Source of the DNA: Thermoplasmata archaeon M9B1D
Lineage (GTDB): Archaea > Thermoplasmatota > E2 > DHVEG-1
DNA: 20,826 nucleotides
NCBI GenBank assembly: GCA_002900535.1
Contig: MUGC01000002.1
Span: 1-20,826 of the forward strand
Reading direction: 5' to 3'
Positions 1-7,163 of the stretch are shown here, piece after piece. A program made the position numbers and the translations under genes. The notes below the pieces were generated by a model. The model did not search any database. It saw only the letters and a list, made by a program, of their open reading frames with translations, and was not told where the DNA came from. Position 1 is the first letter of the stretch, and every line of letters begins with the position of its first letter.

Positions 1-87
1 GCTGCAACTACTGTTATATTTGAAATAATTGGGCCTTTATCTGCAAGGTTTGCAATTATAAGGGCAGGTGAAGCAAGGACTAAGTAA
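1..87 (+). CDS. C-terminal end of a probable cation:proton antiporter (5' truncated)
   Basis: Frame 1 is open from the window edge to a TAA at 85-87 and encodes 28 residues, including TTVIFEIIGPLSARFAII and ending in GEARTK. A hydrophobic segment with FEIIGP followed by a short basic tail resembles the last membrane helix of CPA-type Na+/H+ antiporters, which I recall ending in this style. Only the last helix is visible, so the family is a tentative reading. The next gene encodes a CBS-pair protein and begins immediately after or overlapping this one, which suits a regulated transporter. Another polytopic transporter family cannot be excluded. Confidence 0.5.
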   Translation, partial: AATTVIFEIIGPLSARFAIIRAGEARTK

Positions 88-112
88 AGTTATAAAAATA
101 AAAGAAGAATTG

Positions 113-622
113 ATGGTGAATATGAAAAACAAAGAAGAAAGATTGATATCCGAGTTCTATGAGTTAAAAGTTAATCAATTAATGAATAATAAAATGTGGG
201 ATCTTCCACTGATTCAGAAAGATGAGCCCATTAGTTATGCTCTTTCTATTCTTGATGGTAAATCCCATGTTTGGGTTGTTAATGAATTAAAAGAAAAAGA
301 ACTTGTTGGTGTTATAACTCGTCATGATGTTCTTCAGATTCTTGCTCCTCCTCGTACACATTATTCTATGTTTACTTTTCCAAAATCTTATTTTCATGGA
401 ACTAAAGGTAAAATTGAAGATATTATGACAAAAGAGCCTATCACCTGTATACCTGATGATAAAATTGTTGATGTTTTGCAAAAAATGGTTCGCCATGGTA
501 TAAGGAGAGTAGCAGTTGTGGTAGATAGTAAACTGGTAGGAGAAATAACTCTTCGTCATCTGATCTGTAAATACTATAAAGCTAGTCAGTATCATCCGAT
601 AGTAGATGATGATTCAAAATAA
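113..622 (+). CDS. Tandem CBS-domain protein, probable regulator of the upstream transporter
   Basis: The 169-aa product is little more than one CBS pair (Bateman module). CBS1 covers roughly residues 17-80, with VWVVNELKEKELVGVITRHD as its typical second half. CBS2 covers roughly residues 100-155, starting at IEDIMTKEPITC and ending near KLVGEITLRHLI. CBS pairs bind adenosine nucleotides and control attached or partner proteins. No catalytic domain or membrane segment is present. The position just after the antiporter end suggests that it senses energy state for that transporter; this is inference. I chose ATG 113. A GTG at 68 would add 15 lysine-rich residues and overlap the upstream stop by 20 nt; neither start has a clear Shine-Dalgarno. 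Confidence 0.8.
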   Translation: MVNMKNKEERLISEFYELKVNQLMNNKMWDLPLIQKDEPISYALSILDGKSHVWVVNELKEKELVGVITRHDVLQILAPPRTHYSMFTFPKSYFHGTKGKIEDIMTKEPITCIPDDKIVDVLQKMVRHGIRRVAVVVDSKLVGEITLRHLICKYYKASQYHPIVDDDSK

Positions 623-624
623 TC

Positions 625-1335
625 CTAAGATGTTTTTTTACCAGCTAGTTCCTCCATCAAATCTATCTGGATTTCTTGTATTTCCAATAGTCTTTGCCAT
701 TGATTCATAAGTAGATGATCCATTTTTTCATGTAAATGTCTTATTTCTAATTCTGCTTTCAGATTTACTCGATAATCATGTTCTGATCTAAGCTGGTCTT
801 TTGCTTCTTCACGGTTTTGACTCATTAAAATAATAGGTGCTTGAATGGCTGCTACACATGAAAGTACTAAATTTAGTAGTATAAATGGATATGGATCAAA
901 TGGTTTCCATAAAAGTATTACTGAGTTTAATACGATCCATATAATGAGGATTATTGCAAACCCGATAATAAACCTCCAGCTTCCTGCACCTACAGCCATT
1001 TTATCCGCAAGTTTTTCCCCAAACGTTAATTTCTGATCAAATTCCTCGTTTATGTTTTTAGATAATATTTCGTGTTCTTCTAGGCTTTTCATTACTTGAT
1101 TTTCTAAATTTGAGAGTTCTCCTTTTTCTGTTTCAAGAACATTTTTTACATGCAGTGCTCTAAAATGGTTTAGATCTGAAAGGCAAATGTAACCATCGTT
1201 AATCCAATCAGGGTAGGTTTTTTTTATTGTATCTGAAACTGGTTGACTTACCAGTTCAGCAGGTATAACCTCAGATGGTTTCTTTTGTTTTTTACAAATC
1301 TGACAAATCAATGTTTTTTCAGAACGTTTTTTCAT
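625..1335 (-). CDS. DUF1003 family membrane protein with N-terminal zinc-binding CxxC
   Basis: A 236-aa protein. Near the N-terminus LICQICKKQKK supplies a CxxC, and YICLSDLNHFR about 35 residues later gives a further Cys/His, consistent with a small metal site. A helical, charged region follows, then two membrane helices (about residues 120-142 and 149-171) separated by WKPFDPYPFILLNL. The second helix runs into SQNREEAKDQLRSEHDYRVN. FDPYPFILLNL and the EHDYxVNLKAELEI tail are hallmarks of DUF1003, whose function is not established. The C-terminus is a cytoplasmic amphipathic helix. I chose ATG 1335 because GAGG lies 9 nt upstream, inside the end of the hemerythrin gene. An ATG at 1350 would overlap that gene by 11 nt. 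It is probably co-transcribed and translationally coupled with the hemerythrin gene. Confidence 0.85.
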   Translation of the reverse strand: MKKRSEKTLICQICKKQKKPSEVIPAELVSQPVSDTIKKTYPDWINDGYICLSDLNHFRALHVKNVLETEKGELSNLENQVMKSLEEHEILSKNINEEFDQKLTFGEKLADKMAVGAGSWRFIIGFAIILIIWIVLNSVILLWKPFDPYPFILLNLVLSCVAAIQAPIILMSQNREEAKDQLRSEHDYRVNLKAELEIRHLHEKMDHLLMNQWQRLLEIQEIQIDLMEELAGKKTS

Positions 1336-1339
1336 AGGT

Positions 1340-1879
1340 TTAATCCTCATATTCTTGTTTTTCTATGATTTGTAAATATTTTTCATGTATCATTTTTTTA
1401 TCAAAATCATAAAATTCCTGTAACATTTTTTGTTGTTCTTTTTCTGTTAAATAATCCATACTGGGATAGAAGAATTCTTTGTCTTCTATTTCAATATGAA
1501 TGGGATAAAGTGTTACTAGTTTTTCCAGATCATTTGTTATTTCTTTTATTGAACTAGTTTTCCCCTGGATATAATTACTGTTTTGATTTGAGAGATCTGT
1601 TACTATTTTTCTCGCATGTTGATGATCTTGTTCTAATCGTTTAATAATGTTTTTTAAATAATTAGTTATTTTTTTCTTTTTAAGATCTCTAAAAAGTATG
1701 TCTTCTTCTTTTCCATGATGTGTTCTATCAGCATATGTTCTAAAAAAATCAACACTTTTTTGGATAAAATCAGAGTTAACTTTTTTGGTTTTTTTAATAT
1801 TGTCTAACTCTTTTTCTAAAAGTTGGATTAATCTTTCTATAAGTCTATGTTCCCTCATTAAAAGTCCTATAGGCTTCAT
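1340..1879 (-). CDS. Hemerythrin-like (HHE) domain protein
   Basis: A 179-aa, all-helical protein. Candidate di-iron ligands are spaced as in the HHE family: H11 (MREHRLIE), H54/H55 with E58/E59 (HHGKEED), H86/H88 (DQDHQH) and H128 with E130/E132 (YPIHIEIEDKEFFYP). HHE proteins bind a non-haem di-iron centre and act in oxygen or NO binding, or in iron handling and repair. ATG 1879 has GGAAG 6 nt upstream. It is the first gene of a two-gene unit with the DUF1003 gene, and a 110-bp GC-richer inverted-repeat leader precedes it. A second, distinct hemerythrin-like protein lies at 14253-14690. Substrate and role cannot be read from sequence. Confidence 0.85.
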   Translation of the reverse strand: MKPIGLLMREHRLIERLIQLLEKELDNIKKTKKVNSDFIQKSVDFFRTYADRTHHGKEEDILFRDLKKKKITNYLKNIIKRLEQDHQHARKIVTDLSNQNSNYIQGKTSSIKEITNDLEKLVTLYPIHIEIEDKEFFYPSMDYLTEKEQQKMLQEFYDFDKKMIHEKYLQIIEKQEYED

Positions 1880-1903
1880 ACATTGCTTCCTTTTTTATAA
1901 TTA

Positions 1904-1999
1904 TTAGGGGATGGGAAGAACACCGAAAAATAATTTTTCTTCATCTGGGAATCTAGGATTCCGATTTGGCCAAGAAAATCTATTTTTTTGGGCCCCTAA
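1904..1999 (-). promoter_or_regulatory. Possible structured 5' leader of the hemerythrin/DUF1003 unit
   Basis: The segment is bounded by a 7-bp inverted repeat, TTAGGGG at 1904-1910 and CCCCTAA at 1993-1999. Inside lie a perfect 6-bp hairpin GGAATC-TAG-GATTCC (1948-1962), the 8-bp palindrome TTGGCCAA (1966-1973) and a GAAAAA/TTTTTC hairpin (about 1925-1939). It is much richer in G+C than its AT-rich surroundings. On the minus strand it would lie between TATA-like sequences (2009-2041) and the GGAAG ribosome binding site at 1886-1890, as an untranslated leader. A plus-strand small RNA ending in the T-run at 2001-2010 is the alternative. Nothing here resembles a riboswitch class I know. Confidence 0.35.
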
Positions 2000-2008
2000 C
2001 CCTTTTTG

Positions 2009-2041
2009 TTATATATTTTCAATTATTGGTTTTTTATATAA
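2009..2041 (-). promoter_or_regulatory. TATA-like promoter elements upstream of the hemerythrin gene
   Basis: Reading the minus strand, TTATATAAAAA lies at 2041-2031 and AAAATATATAAC at 2020-2009. Either would place transcription start about 25 nt downstream, near 2011 or 1989, which is just before or at the start of the structured leader. In a region this AT-rich TATA matches are common, so the call rests mainly on position. Confidence 0.35.
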
Positions 2042-2095
2042 GAATGACTAAAAATTGATTGGAAAATAAATCAAATATAATTAAAAAACCTATTT

Positions 2096-2191
2096 CTAAT
2101 TAATTATATGTTTCCTTAATAAATCCAGAAGAGTTATTTCATCCTCTGTTAGATATCGCACTCTTATTTTATTTTCTCGTTCAAATAACAT
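2096..2191 (-). CDS. Possible 31-aa ORF, resembling a tyrosine-recombinase segment
   Basis: An ATG at 2191 opens a 31-codon frame, starting MLFERENKIRVRYLTEDEIT and ending LRKHIIN, with GGATGAT 3 nt upstream as a possible Shine-Dalgarno. The run KIRVRYLTEDEITLL resembles the linker/first helix of the catalytic domain of XerC-like tyrosine recombinases, which typically read NNRxRxLTxEEIxxLL. None of the catalytic Arg, His or Tyr residues is present, so at most this is an integrase remnant or an unrelated small protein. No other mobile-element sign is visible in this gap. Conservation would be needed to accept it as a gene. Confidence 0.3.
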   Translation of the reverse strand: MLFERENKIRVRYLTEDEITLLDLLRKHIIN

Positions 2192-2369
2192 AATATCATC
2201 CTTATTAGTTTTAATTTTATGTGTGTTGATAAGATTGACTTAAAAATAGTTAAAAAATATCTAAACCATCATTAAATTTTTTTAAATTTAGTTAATACTT
2301 TTTTTAAACTATTAATACTAATAAAGGGGTTTTATGTTATTAAAATTGTGAGTTAAGGGGTATTTGCTT
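2192..2369 (+). promoter_or_regulatory. AT-rich promoter region of the Trx-fold/TrxR fusion gene
   Basis: This gap holds no convincing gene. TTTTTTAAACTA (about 2302-2313) is a possible TATA element, placing transcription start near 2335. Just upstream, TAAATTT and AAATTTA (2273-2279 and 2284-2290) form a 7-bp inverted repeat with a 4-nt spacer, a possible operator, though chance is likely at this base composition. Two similar purine boxes with GGGG occur at about 2323-2330 and 2353-2360. The first precedes a 5-codon ATG frame (2335-2352, ending TGA) and the second is the Shine-Dalgarno of the main gene. Whether the short frame is translated is unknown. Confidence 0.3.
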
Positions 2370-3992
2370 ATGGATGATTCGTTAAAGAATTGGTCTCTTC
2401 CTGATGATGCAAAAAAAATTTTACGTGAGCGTTTTAAACAGTTAAAAGAAAAAGTATTACTTGAAGTTTTTACAAAAGATGGTGTGAATGACCAGTTTAA
2501 TAATTTGATTACGCTTTTTGCCAAAGAACTTTCGAAGCTTTCTGATAAGATTATTGTGGATTTACATAAGGTTGGTGACGAATTTTCTAAGAAGTATGTT
2601 GTTACTCGTTCTCCTACTGTATTGTTTAACCCTGAAAAGTATAGTATCAGGTATACTGGCGCCCCTTTTGGTGAAGAGAGCCGTTCTTTTATTGATGCAA
2701 TTATTATGATTTCTAATCGGAAGAGTTTTCTTTCTAAGGAATCTAAAAAGATGCTTTCCAAGTTGAAGGAATCTAGGGATGTTAAGGTTTTTGTAACACT
2801 TAGTTGTCCTTATTGCCCTGGTCAAGTGTTGAATGCTTTTAAGGCAGCAATTGAGCGTCCTGATCTTGTTTCTGCTGAAGCAGTTGATTCAATGGAGAAT
2901 ACTGATCTTGCTCAGAAGTATAATGTTGGTGCTGTGCCTCATACGATTATTAATGATCAAAGTATTAGTCATGGTTTTGAGCCTGAGCAACGATTTATTG
3001 CTGAACTTCTCACGTTGAAACCTGCTGAGGATCTTGTTGGAGAGATACAAGCTGGTGGTGAGCATGTTCATGTTGATGTTATTATAGTTGGTGGTGGTCC
3101 TGCTGGTCTTACTGCTGGTATTTATGCTGCTCGTAGTGGTCTTAAGACTGTTATTCTTGAAAAAGCGATGGTTGGAGGTCAGGTTTCTATTACTCCTATG
3201 GTTGAGAACTGGCCTGGTTTTCGCAGTATTCCTGGTAAACAGTTGATGGATATGATTAATGCACAGGTTCGGGATTATGTTCCAGTTTTAGAAGGTCAAG
3301 AAGTTGATGAGATCAAGATTGGTAAACATGTTGAAGCTGTTGCTTCCGGTGGTCATTTTGTTGGTCAAGCTTTAATTCTGGCAACTGGTACTTCTCATCG
3401 TCATCTTGGTGTTGCTGGTGAGGAAAAATTGTATGGTCATGGTGTTAGTTATTGTGCAACATGTGATGGTTATTTTTATAAAAATAAACCTGTGGTAGTA
3501 GTTGGTGGCGGTAATACTGCAATGACTGATGCATTGTATTTGAAGAACCTTGGTGCAAAGGTTACGATTATTGTTCGCGGGTCTGAGTTTAAAGGTGATA
3601 AAACCTTGAAAAACTCTGTTGAGCGTGAGAAGATTCCTGTATTGTGGAATACCGAGATTGTTAAGATATTGGGCGATAAACAGGTAACTGGTGTTAATAT
3701 TAACGATAGGAAGAATGGTAAAGAGAAAAAGTTGAAAGCTGAGGCAGTTTTTGTTGCCATTGGTGAGATTCCTAATAATCAGCTTGCTAGTGAGATTGGT
3801 TTGAAACTTGATGAATATGGTTATGTTATAATTGATCGATATGGACGTACTAATATTCCTCGAGTATATGGTGCAGGTGACATAACTGGTGGTGTTCGTC
3901 AGATTGTGACAGCAGTAGGTGAGGGTGCATCTGCCGCATCATCTGCTTTTGAAGATATTTCTCATCCTTATTGGCTTCCAAATAAAAATTAA
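2370..3992 (+). CDS. Tandem thioredoxin-fold / thioredoxin reductase fusion flavoprotein (AhpF-like)
   Basis: A 540-aa protein with AhpF-like architecture. Residues about 1-125 form a degenerate thioredoxin fold with no CxxC. A second fold (about 130-215) carries the redox motif SCPYC at C146/C149 and a cis-Pro loop VPHTII. Residues about 235-530 are a low-molecular-weight thioredoxin reductase with FAD motif GGGPAG (241-246), active-site CATC (C362/C365), nucleotide motif GGGNTA (379-384) and GAGD (501-504). It should pass reducing equivalents through FAD and the CATC pair to the fused CPYC domain, then to a peroxiredoxin or other disulfide. No AhpC is in the window. The nucleotide domain has VRGSEFKGD where NADPH enzymes have HRRxxxR. 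ATG 2370 follows GGGG by 9 nt; a TTG two codons earlier is possible. Codons are strongly T-ending, as in a highly expressed gene. Confidence 0.88.
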   Translation: MDDSLKNWSLPDDAKKILRERFKQLKEKVLLEVFTKDGVNDQFNNLITLFAKELSKLSDKIIVDLHKVGDEFSKKYVVTRSPTVLFNPEKYSIRYTGAPFGEESRSFIDAIIMISNRKSFLSKESKKMLSKLKESRDVKVFVTLSCPYCPGQVLNAFKAAIERPDLVSAEAVDSMENTDLAQKYNVGAVPHTIINDQSISHGFEPEQRFIAELLTLKPAEDLVGEIQAGGEHVHVDVIIVGGGPAGLTAGIYAARSGLKTVILEKAMVGGQVSITPMVENWPGFRSIPGKQLMDMINAQVRDYVPVLEGQEVDEIKIGKHVEAVASGGHFVGQALILATGTSHRHLGVAGEEKLYGHGVSYCATCDGYFYKNKPVVVVGGGNTAMTDALYLKNLGAKVTIIVRGSEFKGDKTLKNSVEREKIPVLWNTEIVKILGDKQVTGVNINDRKNGKEKKLKAEAVFVAIGEIPNNQLASEIGLKLDEYGYVIIDRYGRTNIPRVYGAGDITGGVRQIVTAVGEGASAASSAFEDISHPYWLPNKN

Positions 3993-4017
3993 TCGTTGAT
4001 CTGAAACTATACTATTA

Positions 4018-4025
4018 TTATTTAT
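4018..4025 (+). promoter_or_regulatory. TATA-like element for the PIN-domain gene, likely leaderless
   Basis: TTATTTATA-type sequence lies about 28-31 nt before ATG 4053, so transcription would start at or a few bases before the start codon. There is no Shine-Dalgarno in the 15 nt before the ATG, which fits a leaderless transcript. Confidence 0.4.
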
Positions 4026-4052
4026 AGCATAATCTTACTATCTATTATTCTT

Positions 4053-4643
4053 ATGAAGATTAGAAGCGTCTCCTTTGATACATCATTTTTACTTAAAGAT
4101 AATATTTTTGTTGATGCTGTTATTAATAAACTTGCCCATGATTATATTCCCTGTTTTATCACTTCAACTGTTGTTTCTGAACTAGAACAACTTAAAGTCT
4201 TTGGTCGTATAACCAAGAATGATTACAAAAAAGCAAGTAAAAGATGGAAACATACTCATGCCACAGTTATTGATTTTAAAAACCGATTGTTATCTGATGC
4301 TTTTGGTAAAGCTTGTATGATGTCTATGGAGAAGCATCATGGTGTAAAACCCAAGGATATTGTAAATGATTGTAATATTTTGGTTTCAACGTTAAAAAAC
4401 GGTGTTGATATATTTCTTTCTGAGGATTTTCATTTCACATCTAGAGTCACTAAAGAAGTTGTTGATGAATTATCTCATGCAGCTTGTACTGAGTATCATA
4501 TGATGTGTGATACTCATCTGTATAGTGTTAATGCAAAGACTTTTTTAGATGCGTATCAAAATGGTAATATTAATCTAGAGATAGTTGAAGCAAGATTGCA
4601 AAGTGTTCGAAAAAAAGATAAACGATTACATCCCTTTGATTAG
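4053..4643 (+). CDS. PIN-domain protein, predicted ribonuclease
   Basis: A 196-aa protein. Acidic residues expected of a PIN nuclease active site are visible: D9 in SFDTSFLL, E43 in VVSELEQL, D106 in VNDCNILVST and D125 in FLSEDFHF. PIN domains are Mg/Mn-dependent ribonucleases found as VapC toxins and as house-keeping RNA-processing enzymes. At 196 aa this is longer than a typical VapC (about 130-140 aa). The extra C-terminal stretch (about 140-196) is basic and helical, ending KKDKRLHPFD. No antitoxin-like gene is adjacent, so a solitary RNA-processing nuclease is more likely than a toxin-antitoxin unit. It has its own promoter and no Shine-Dalgarno. Confidence 0.78.
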   Translation: MKIRSVSFDTSFLLKDNIFVDAVINKLAHDYIPCFITSTVVSELEQLKVFGRITKNDYKKASKRWKHTHATVIDFKNRLLSDAFGKACMMSMEKHHGVKPKDIVNDCNILVSTLKNGVDIFLSEDFHFTSRVTKEVVDELSHAACTEYHMMCDTHLYSVNAKTFLDAYQNGNINLEIVEARLQSVRKKDKRLHPFD

Positions 4644-4683
4644 TATGCAATGATTAGATATTAGAAGCAAATTAATGAAACTA

Positions 4684-5355
4684 TTATTTTACTTCACCAA
4701 CTACTATTTCAACTGGTAAACCCCACATTGAAATAAGAGAAGAATAAACTGTTTTAAACCCTATATCATTTAATGCTTCTTCAGCAAAAATAGGTCTACA
4801 ATCAAGCATTCTGGGAAATACACCATGCAACCATTCATACATTCTAACCATCACATTAATATTTTTCTTAGACAATGAAACAATAACAATCCGTCCACCT
4901 TTTTTAAGAACACGAAAACACTCAGATAATACTTTTGGGATATCAGGTGTATCAAAAAGCTCTAAAGTAAAACTCATAAAAATTTTATCAAAAAAATTAT
5001 CCTTAAAAGAAAGACTAACAGCATCTTTATTTAACAATTCAACACGTTCAAGCAAACCTTGTTTCTTAAGTTTCATCCTTGTAACATCAAGCATTCCCTC
5101 TGAGATATCAACACCATAAACCTTACCAGAATCACCAACAAGTTTTGCAAACTCAATAACGCTTTTACCTGTCCCAACACCTATTTCAAGAACAACATCA
5201 CCTTTTTTAACTGAAAGCCTTTCCAAACCCATCTGTATATATTTTTTTTCAAAAAAACCCTCGGAAAAATCATACAAACGACTAATCTGACTATAAAACA
5301 ATTGTGCATCATTTTTAGAGCGAGTAACGCGACTAATACGATTTTTATAATGCAT
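4684..5355 (-). CDS. Class I SAM-dependent methyltransferase (UbiE/Methyltransf_11 type)
   Basis: A 223-aa protein. Motif I is VLEIGVGTGKSVIEFA (about residues 55-70), the acidic SAM-ribose residue is in VYGVDISEGML, motif II is near DNFFDKIFMSFTLELF, and motif III is VLKKGGRIVIVSLSK. This arrangement fits small-molecule methyltransferases of the UbiE/MenG group; the substrate cannot be told. It lies 33 nt after the ABC permease and is probably co-transcribed with it, so methylation of a lipid or exported compound is conceivable. I chose ATG 5355, preceded by GTGAT 3 nt upstream, the same arrangement seen before the MsrB and rubredoxin starts. A TTG at 5385 would add 10 residues but has no Shine-Dalgarno. 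Confidence 0.82.
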   Translation of the reverse strand: MHYKNRISRVTRSKNDAQLFYSQISRLYDFSEGFFEKKYIQMGLERLSVKKGDVVLEIGVGTGKSVIEFAKLVGDSGKVYGVDISEGMLDVTRMKLKKQGLLERVELLNKDAVSLSFKDNFFDKIFMSFTLELFDTPDIPKVLSECFRVLKKGGRIVIVSLSKKNINVMVRMYEWLHGVFPRMLDCRPIFAEEALNDIGFKTVYSSLISMWGLPVEIVVGEVK

Positions 5356-5388
5356 TTTATCACAGCAAATATTAAAATCTAGCAATTT

Positions 5389-6159
5389 CTAGATTTTCAT
5401 TTTTTTAAATGCATAGGTACCAATTAGGATCATAACAATAGAAAATAGGCAGATGACTCCAAAGTCAAGTGTGATGTTAAACTGAGAAAAACCTAGTAGA
5501 GCTCCTCTGACTCCATCGACAGCATAGCTGACTGGGTTAACAAAGATGAATGGAGCAAGCCATGCTGGAAGATTACTTATTGGAAAAAGTGCTCCGGATA
5601 GGAAGAACATGGGAAAAATCAGGAAGCTAATGATAAGTTGAAAACCCTCTGGGCTTTCCATTTGTGAACCAATAATCAAACCGATGCTGACTAATCCAAT
5701 TGTAGTAACAAGTAAAAATATGAGTGAAATAGCAACGGAAAGAACGTTCAAATTCAGTCCAGGCATAAGGCCTATGTTTATAAAAACAAATCCGATTAAG
5801 AACAAGATTAGAATTTGCAATAGTGTATCAGTTGATCCTCCAAAGATTTTTCCAACAAAGAGAGAAGTTCTTCTCATAGGTGCAACAAGGACTTCTTTCA
5901 TGAAATCTATTTTTTTATCCCATACAATGTAAACACCGAAGAAAATAGATGAAAACAAAGCTGTCTGTAATAGAATACCCGGGTAAATGAATGTTTGATA
6001 ATTAATACCACCAAAGGACACTGCAGATCCAAGTCCTCCTCCGATAATGAGCAACCAAAGAAGGGGATTAATAATTGAGGAAATAACCCTGGATCGCTCT
6101 CGTAAAAATACTTTCATTTCTCGGTACCATAGAGCATAGATGCCTTTTAATTCACTCAT
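5389..6159 (-). CDS. ABC-2 type transporter permease (DrrB/YadH type)
   Basis: A 256-aa integral membrane protein with about six hydrophobic segments. The N-terminus IYALWYREMKVFLRERSRV is the usual amphipathic start of ABC-2 permeases. FPMFFLSGALFPISNLPAWL and the following FVNPVSYAVDGVRG match the conserved C-terminal ABC-2 signature. It is the membrane half of an exporter whose ATPase is encoded directly upstream. The genes overlap by 4 nt (ATGA at 6156-6159), and a strong AGGAGG sits 8 nt before the ATG. The cargo is unknown; relatives export drugs, lipids or polysaccharide precursors. Confidence 0.9.
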   Translation of the reverse strand: MSELKGIYALWYREMKVFLRERSRVISSIINPLLWLLIIGGGLGSAVSFGGINYQTFIYPGILLQTALFSSIFFGVYIVWDKKIDFMKEVLVAPMRRTSLFVGKIFGGSTDTLLQILILFLIGFVFINIGLMPGLNLNVLSVAISLIFLLVTTIGLVSIGLIIGSQMESPEGFQLIISFLIFPMFFLSGALFPISNLPAWLAPFIFVNPVSYAVDGVRGALLGFSQFNITLDFGVICLFSIVMILIGTYAFKKMKI

Positions 6160-7136
6160 CGTTTTGTCCCTCCTTGTATATTTGCATGCATTGCTTTATC
6201 TGCCCAGCTTCCTTCTGGTGCAGATTCTCGAATTTTTCGTCCAGTGTAATGTAAAAACACATCATCTAATGTTGGTGAATGAATCTCAACTGAGTCTACT
6301 TTTCCAACAAAGTTCAACAATTCTTGCAAATGTTTGTTTGCATTTTCAATAGTCAAACAAATCTCATCATTGCAACTACTAATTTTTTTAACATAAGATA
6401 ATTTTTTTAATTTACTAATATTGAGTTTGGTTGATTTCAAACGAACAATGTCTCCGCCTAGATTTTTCTTTAATTTTTTTGGAGAACCTAAGATTACAAT
6501 TTTTCCTTGATCTATTATTGCTAAGCGATCGCAGAGTTTGTCAGCTTCATCCATGTAATGAGTCGTTATAATAATTGTAATGTTTTTTTCTCTTGCTAGT
6601 TTTTGTATATATTCCCAGATTGTTCCTCTTGTTTGTGGATCTAATCCAAGAGTTGGTTCATCAAGAAATAAAACTTTTGGGTGATGCATGAGGCCTCTAG
6701 CAAGTTCGAGACGTCTTCGCATCCCACCTGAGTATTTTTTTACTCTATCATTTTGTCTATTTGTGAGATCAACGAGATCAAGAACTTCTTTTATTCGTTT
6801 TTCTCTTATTATATCTGGCATGTCGTAGAGCCAACCGTGGAGTTTGAGGTTTTCATATCCAGTAAGAATCTCATCAGAGCTTGGGTCTTGAAAGACTATC
6901 CCTATGGATTTTCGAACGTTATGAGGTTGTGTGTGAATATCATAATTATTAATTGTTGCTGTTCCTGATGTTGATTGTATAAGAGTTGTTAACATAAGAA
7001 GTGTCGTAGTTTTTCCAGCCCCATTCGGTCCAAGTAGCCCAAATATTTCTCCCTCCTTAATTTGAAGATTTAGAGCATCAACTGCAGCTAATTTATTAAA
7101 TTTCTTTGTTAATTCTTTTATTTCAATTATAGCCAT
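6156..7136 (-). CDS. ABC transporter ATP-binding protein (DrrA/CcmA type)
   Basis: A 326-aa ATPase. Walker A GPNGAGKTT is at 36-44, the Q-loop is near VFQDPSSDE, the signature YSGGMRRRLELA is at about 135-146, Walker B VLFLDEP with the D-loop GLDP follows at 155-166, and the H-loop is TTHYMDEA (H193). After about residue 215 there is a DUF4162-like C-terminal extension of the kind found in DrrA-type export ATPases. It should energise the adjacent permease. The ATG follows GAGGTG by 10 nt. It lies 27 nt after the thioredoxin reductase gene and is probably part of the same transcript from the site-2 protease promoter. Confidence 0.92.
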   Translation of the reverse strand: MAIIEIKELTKKFNKLAAVDALNLQIKEGEIFGLLGPNGAGKTTTLLMLTTLIQSTSGTATINNYDIHTQPHNVRKSIGIVFQDPSSDEILTGYENLKLHGWLYDMPDIIREKRIKEVLDLVDLTNRQNDRVKKYSGGMRRRLELARGLMHHPKVLFLDEPTLGLDPQTRGTIWEYIQKLAREKNITIIITTHYMDEADKLCDRLAIIDQGKIVILGSPKKLKKNLGGDIVRLKSTKLNISKLKKLSYVKKISSCNDEICLTIENANKHLQELLNFVGKVDSVEIHSPTLDDVFLHYTGRKIRESAPEGSWADKAMHANIQGGTKR

Positions 7137-7163
7137 TAAACTTTAACACCTCTTTAATCAAAT

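Noticed and set aside
2318..2761. 147-aa minus-strand frame opposite the Trx-fold/TrxR fusion
   Set aside because: The plus strand encodes a complete, motif-rich flavoprotein here with a good start; the antisense frame arises from its T-ending codon bias.
4053..4643. VapBC-type toxin-antitoxin module
   Set aside because: The PIN protein is longer than VapC toxins and no small antitoxin-like ORF is adjacent on the same strand.
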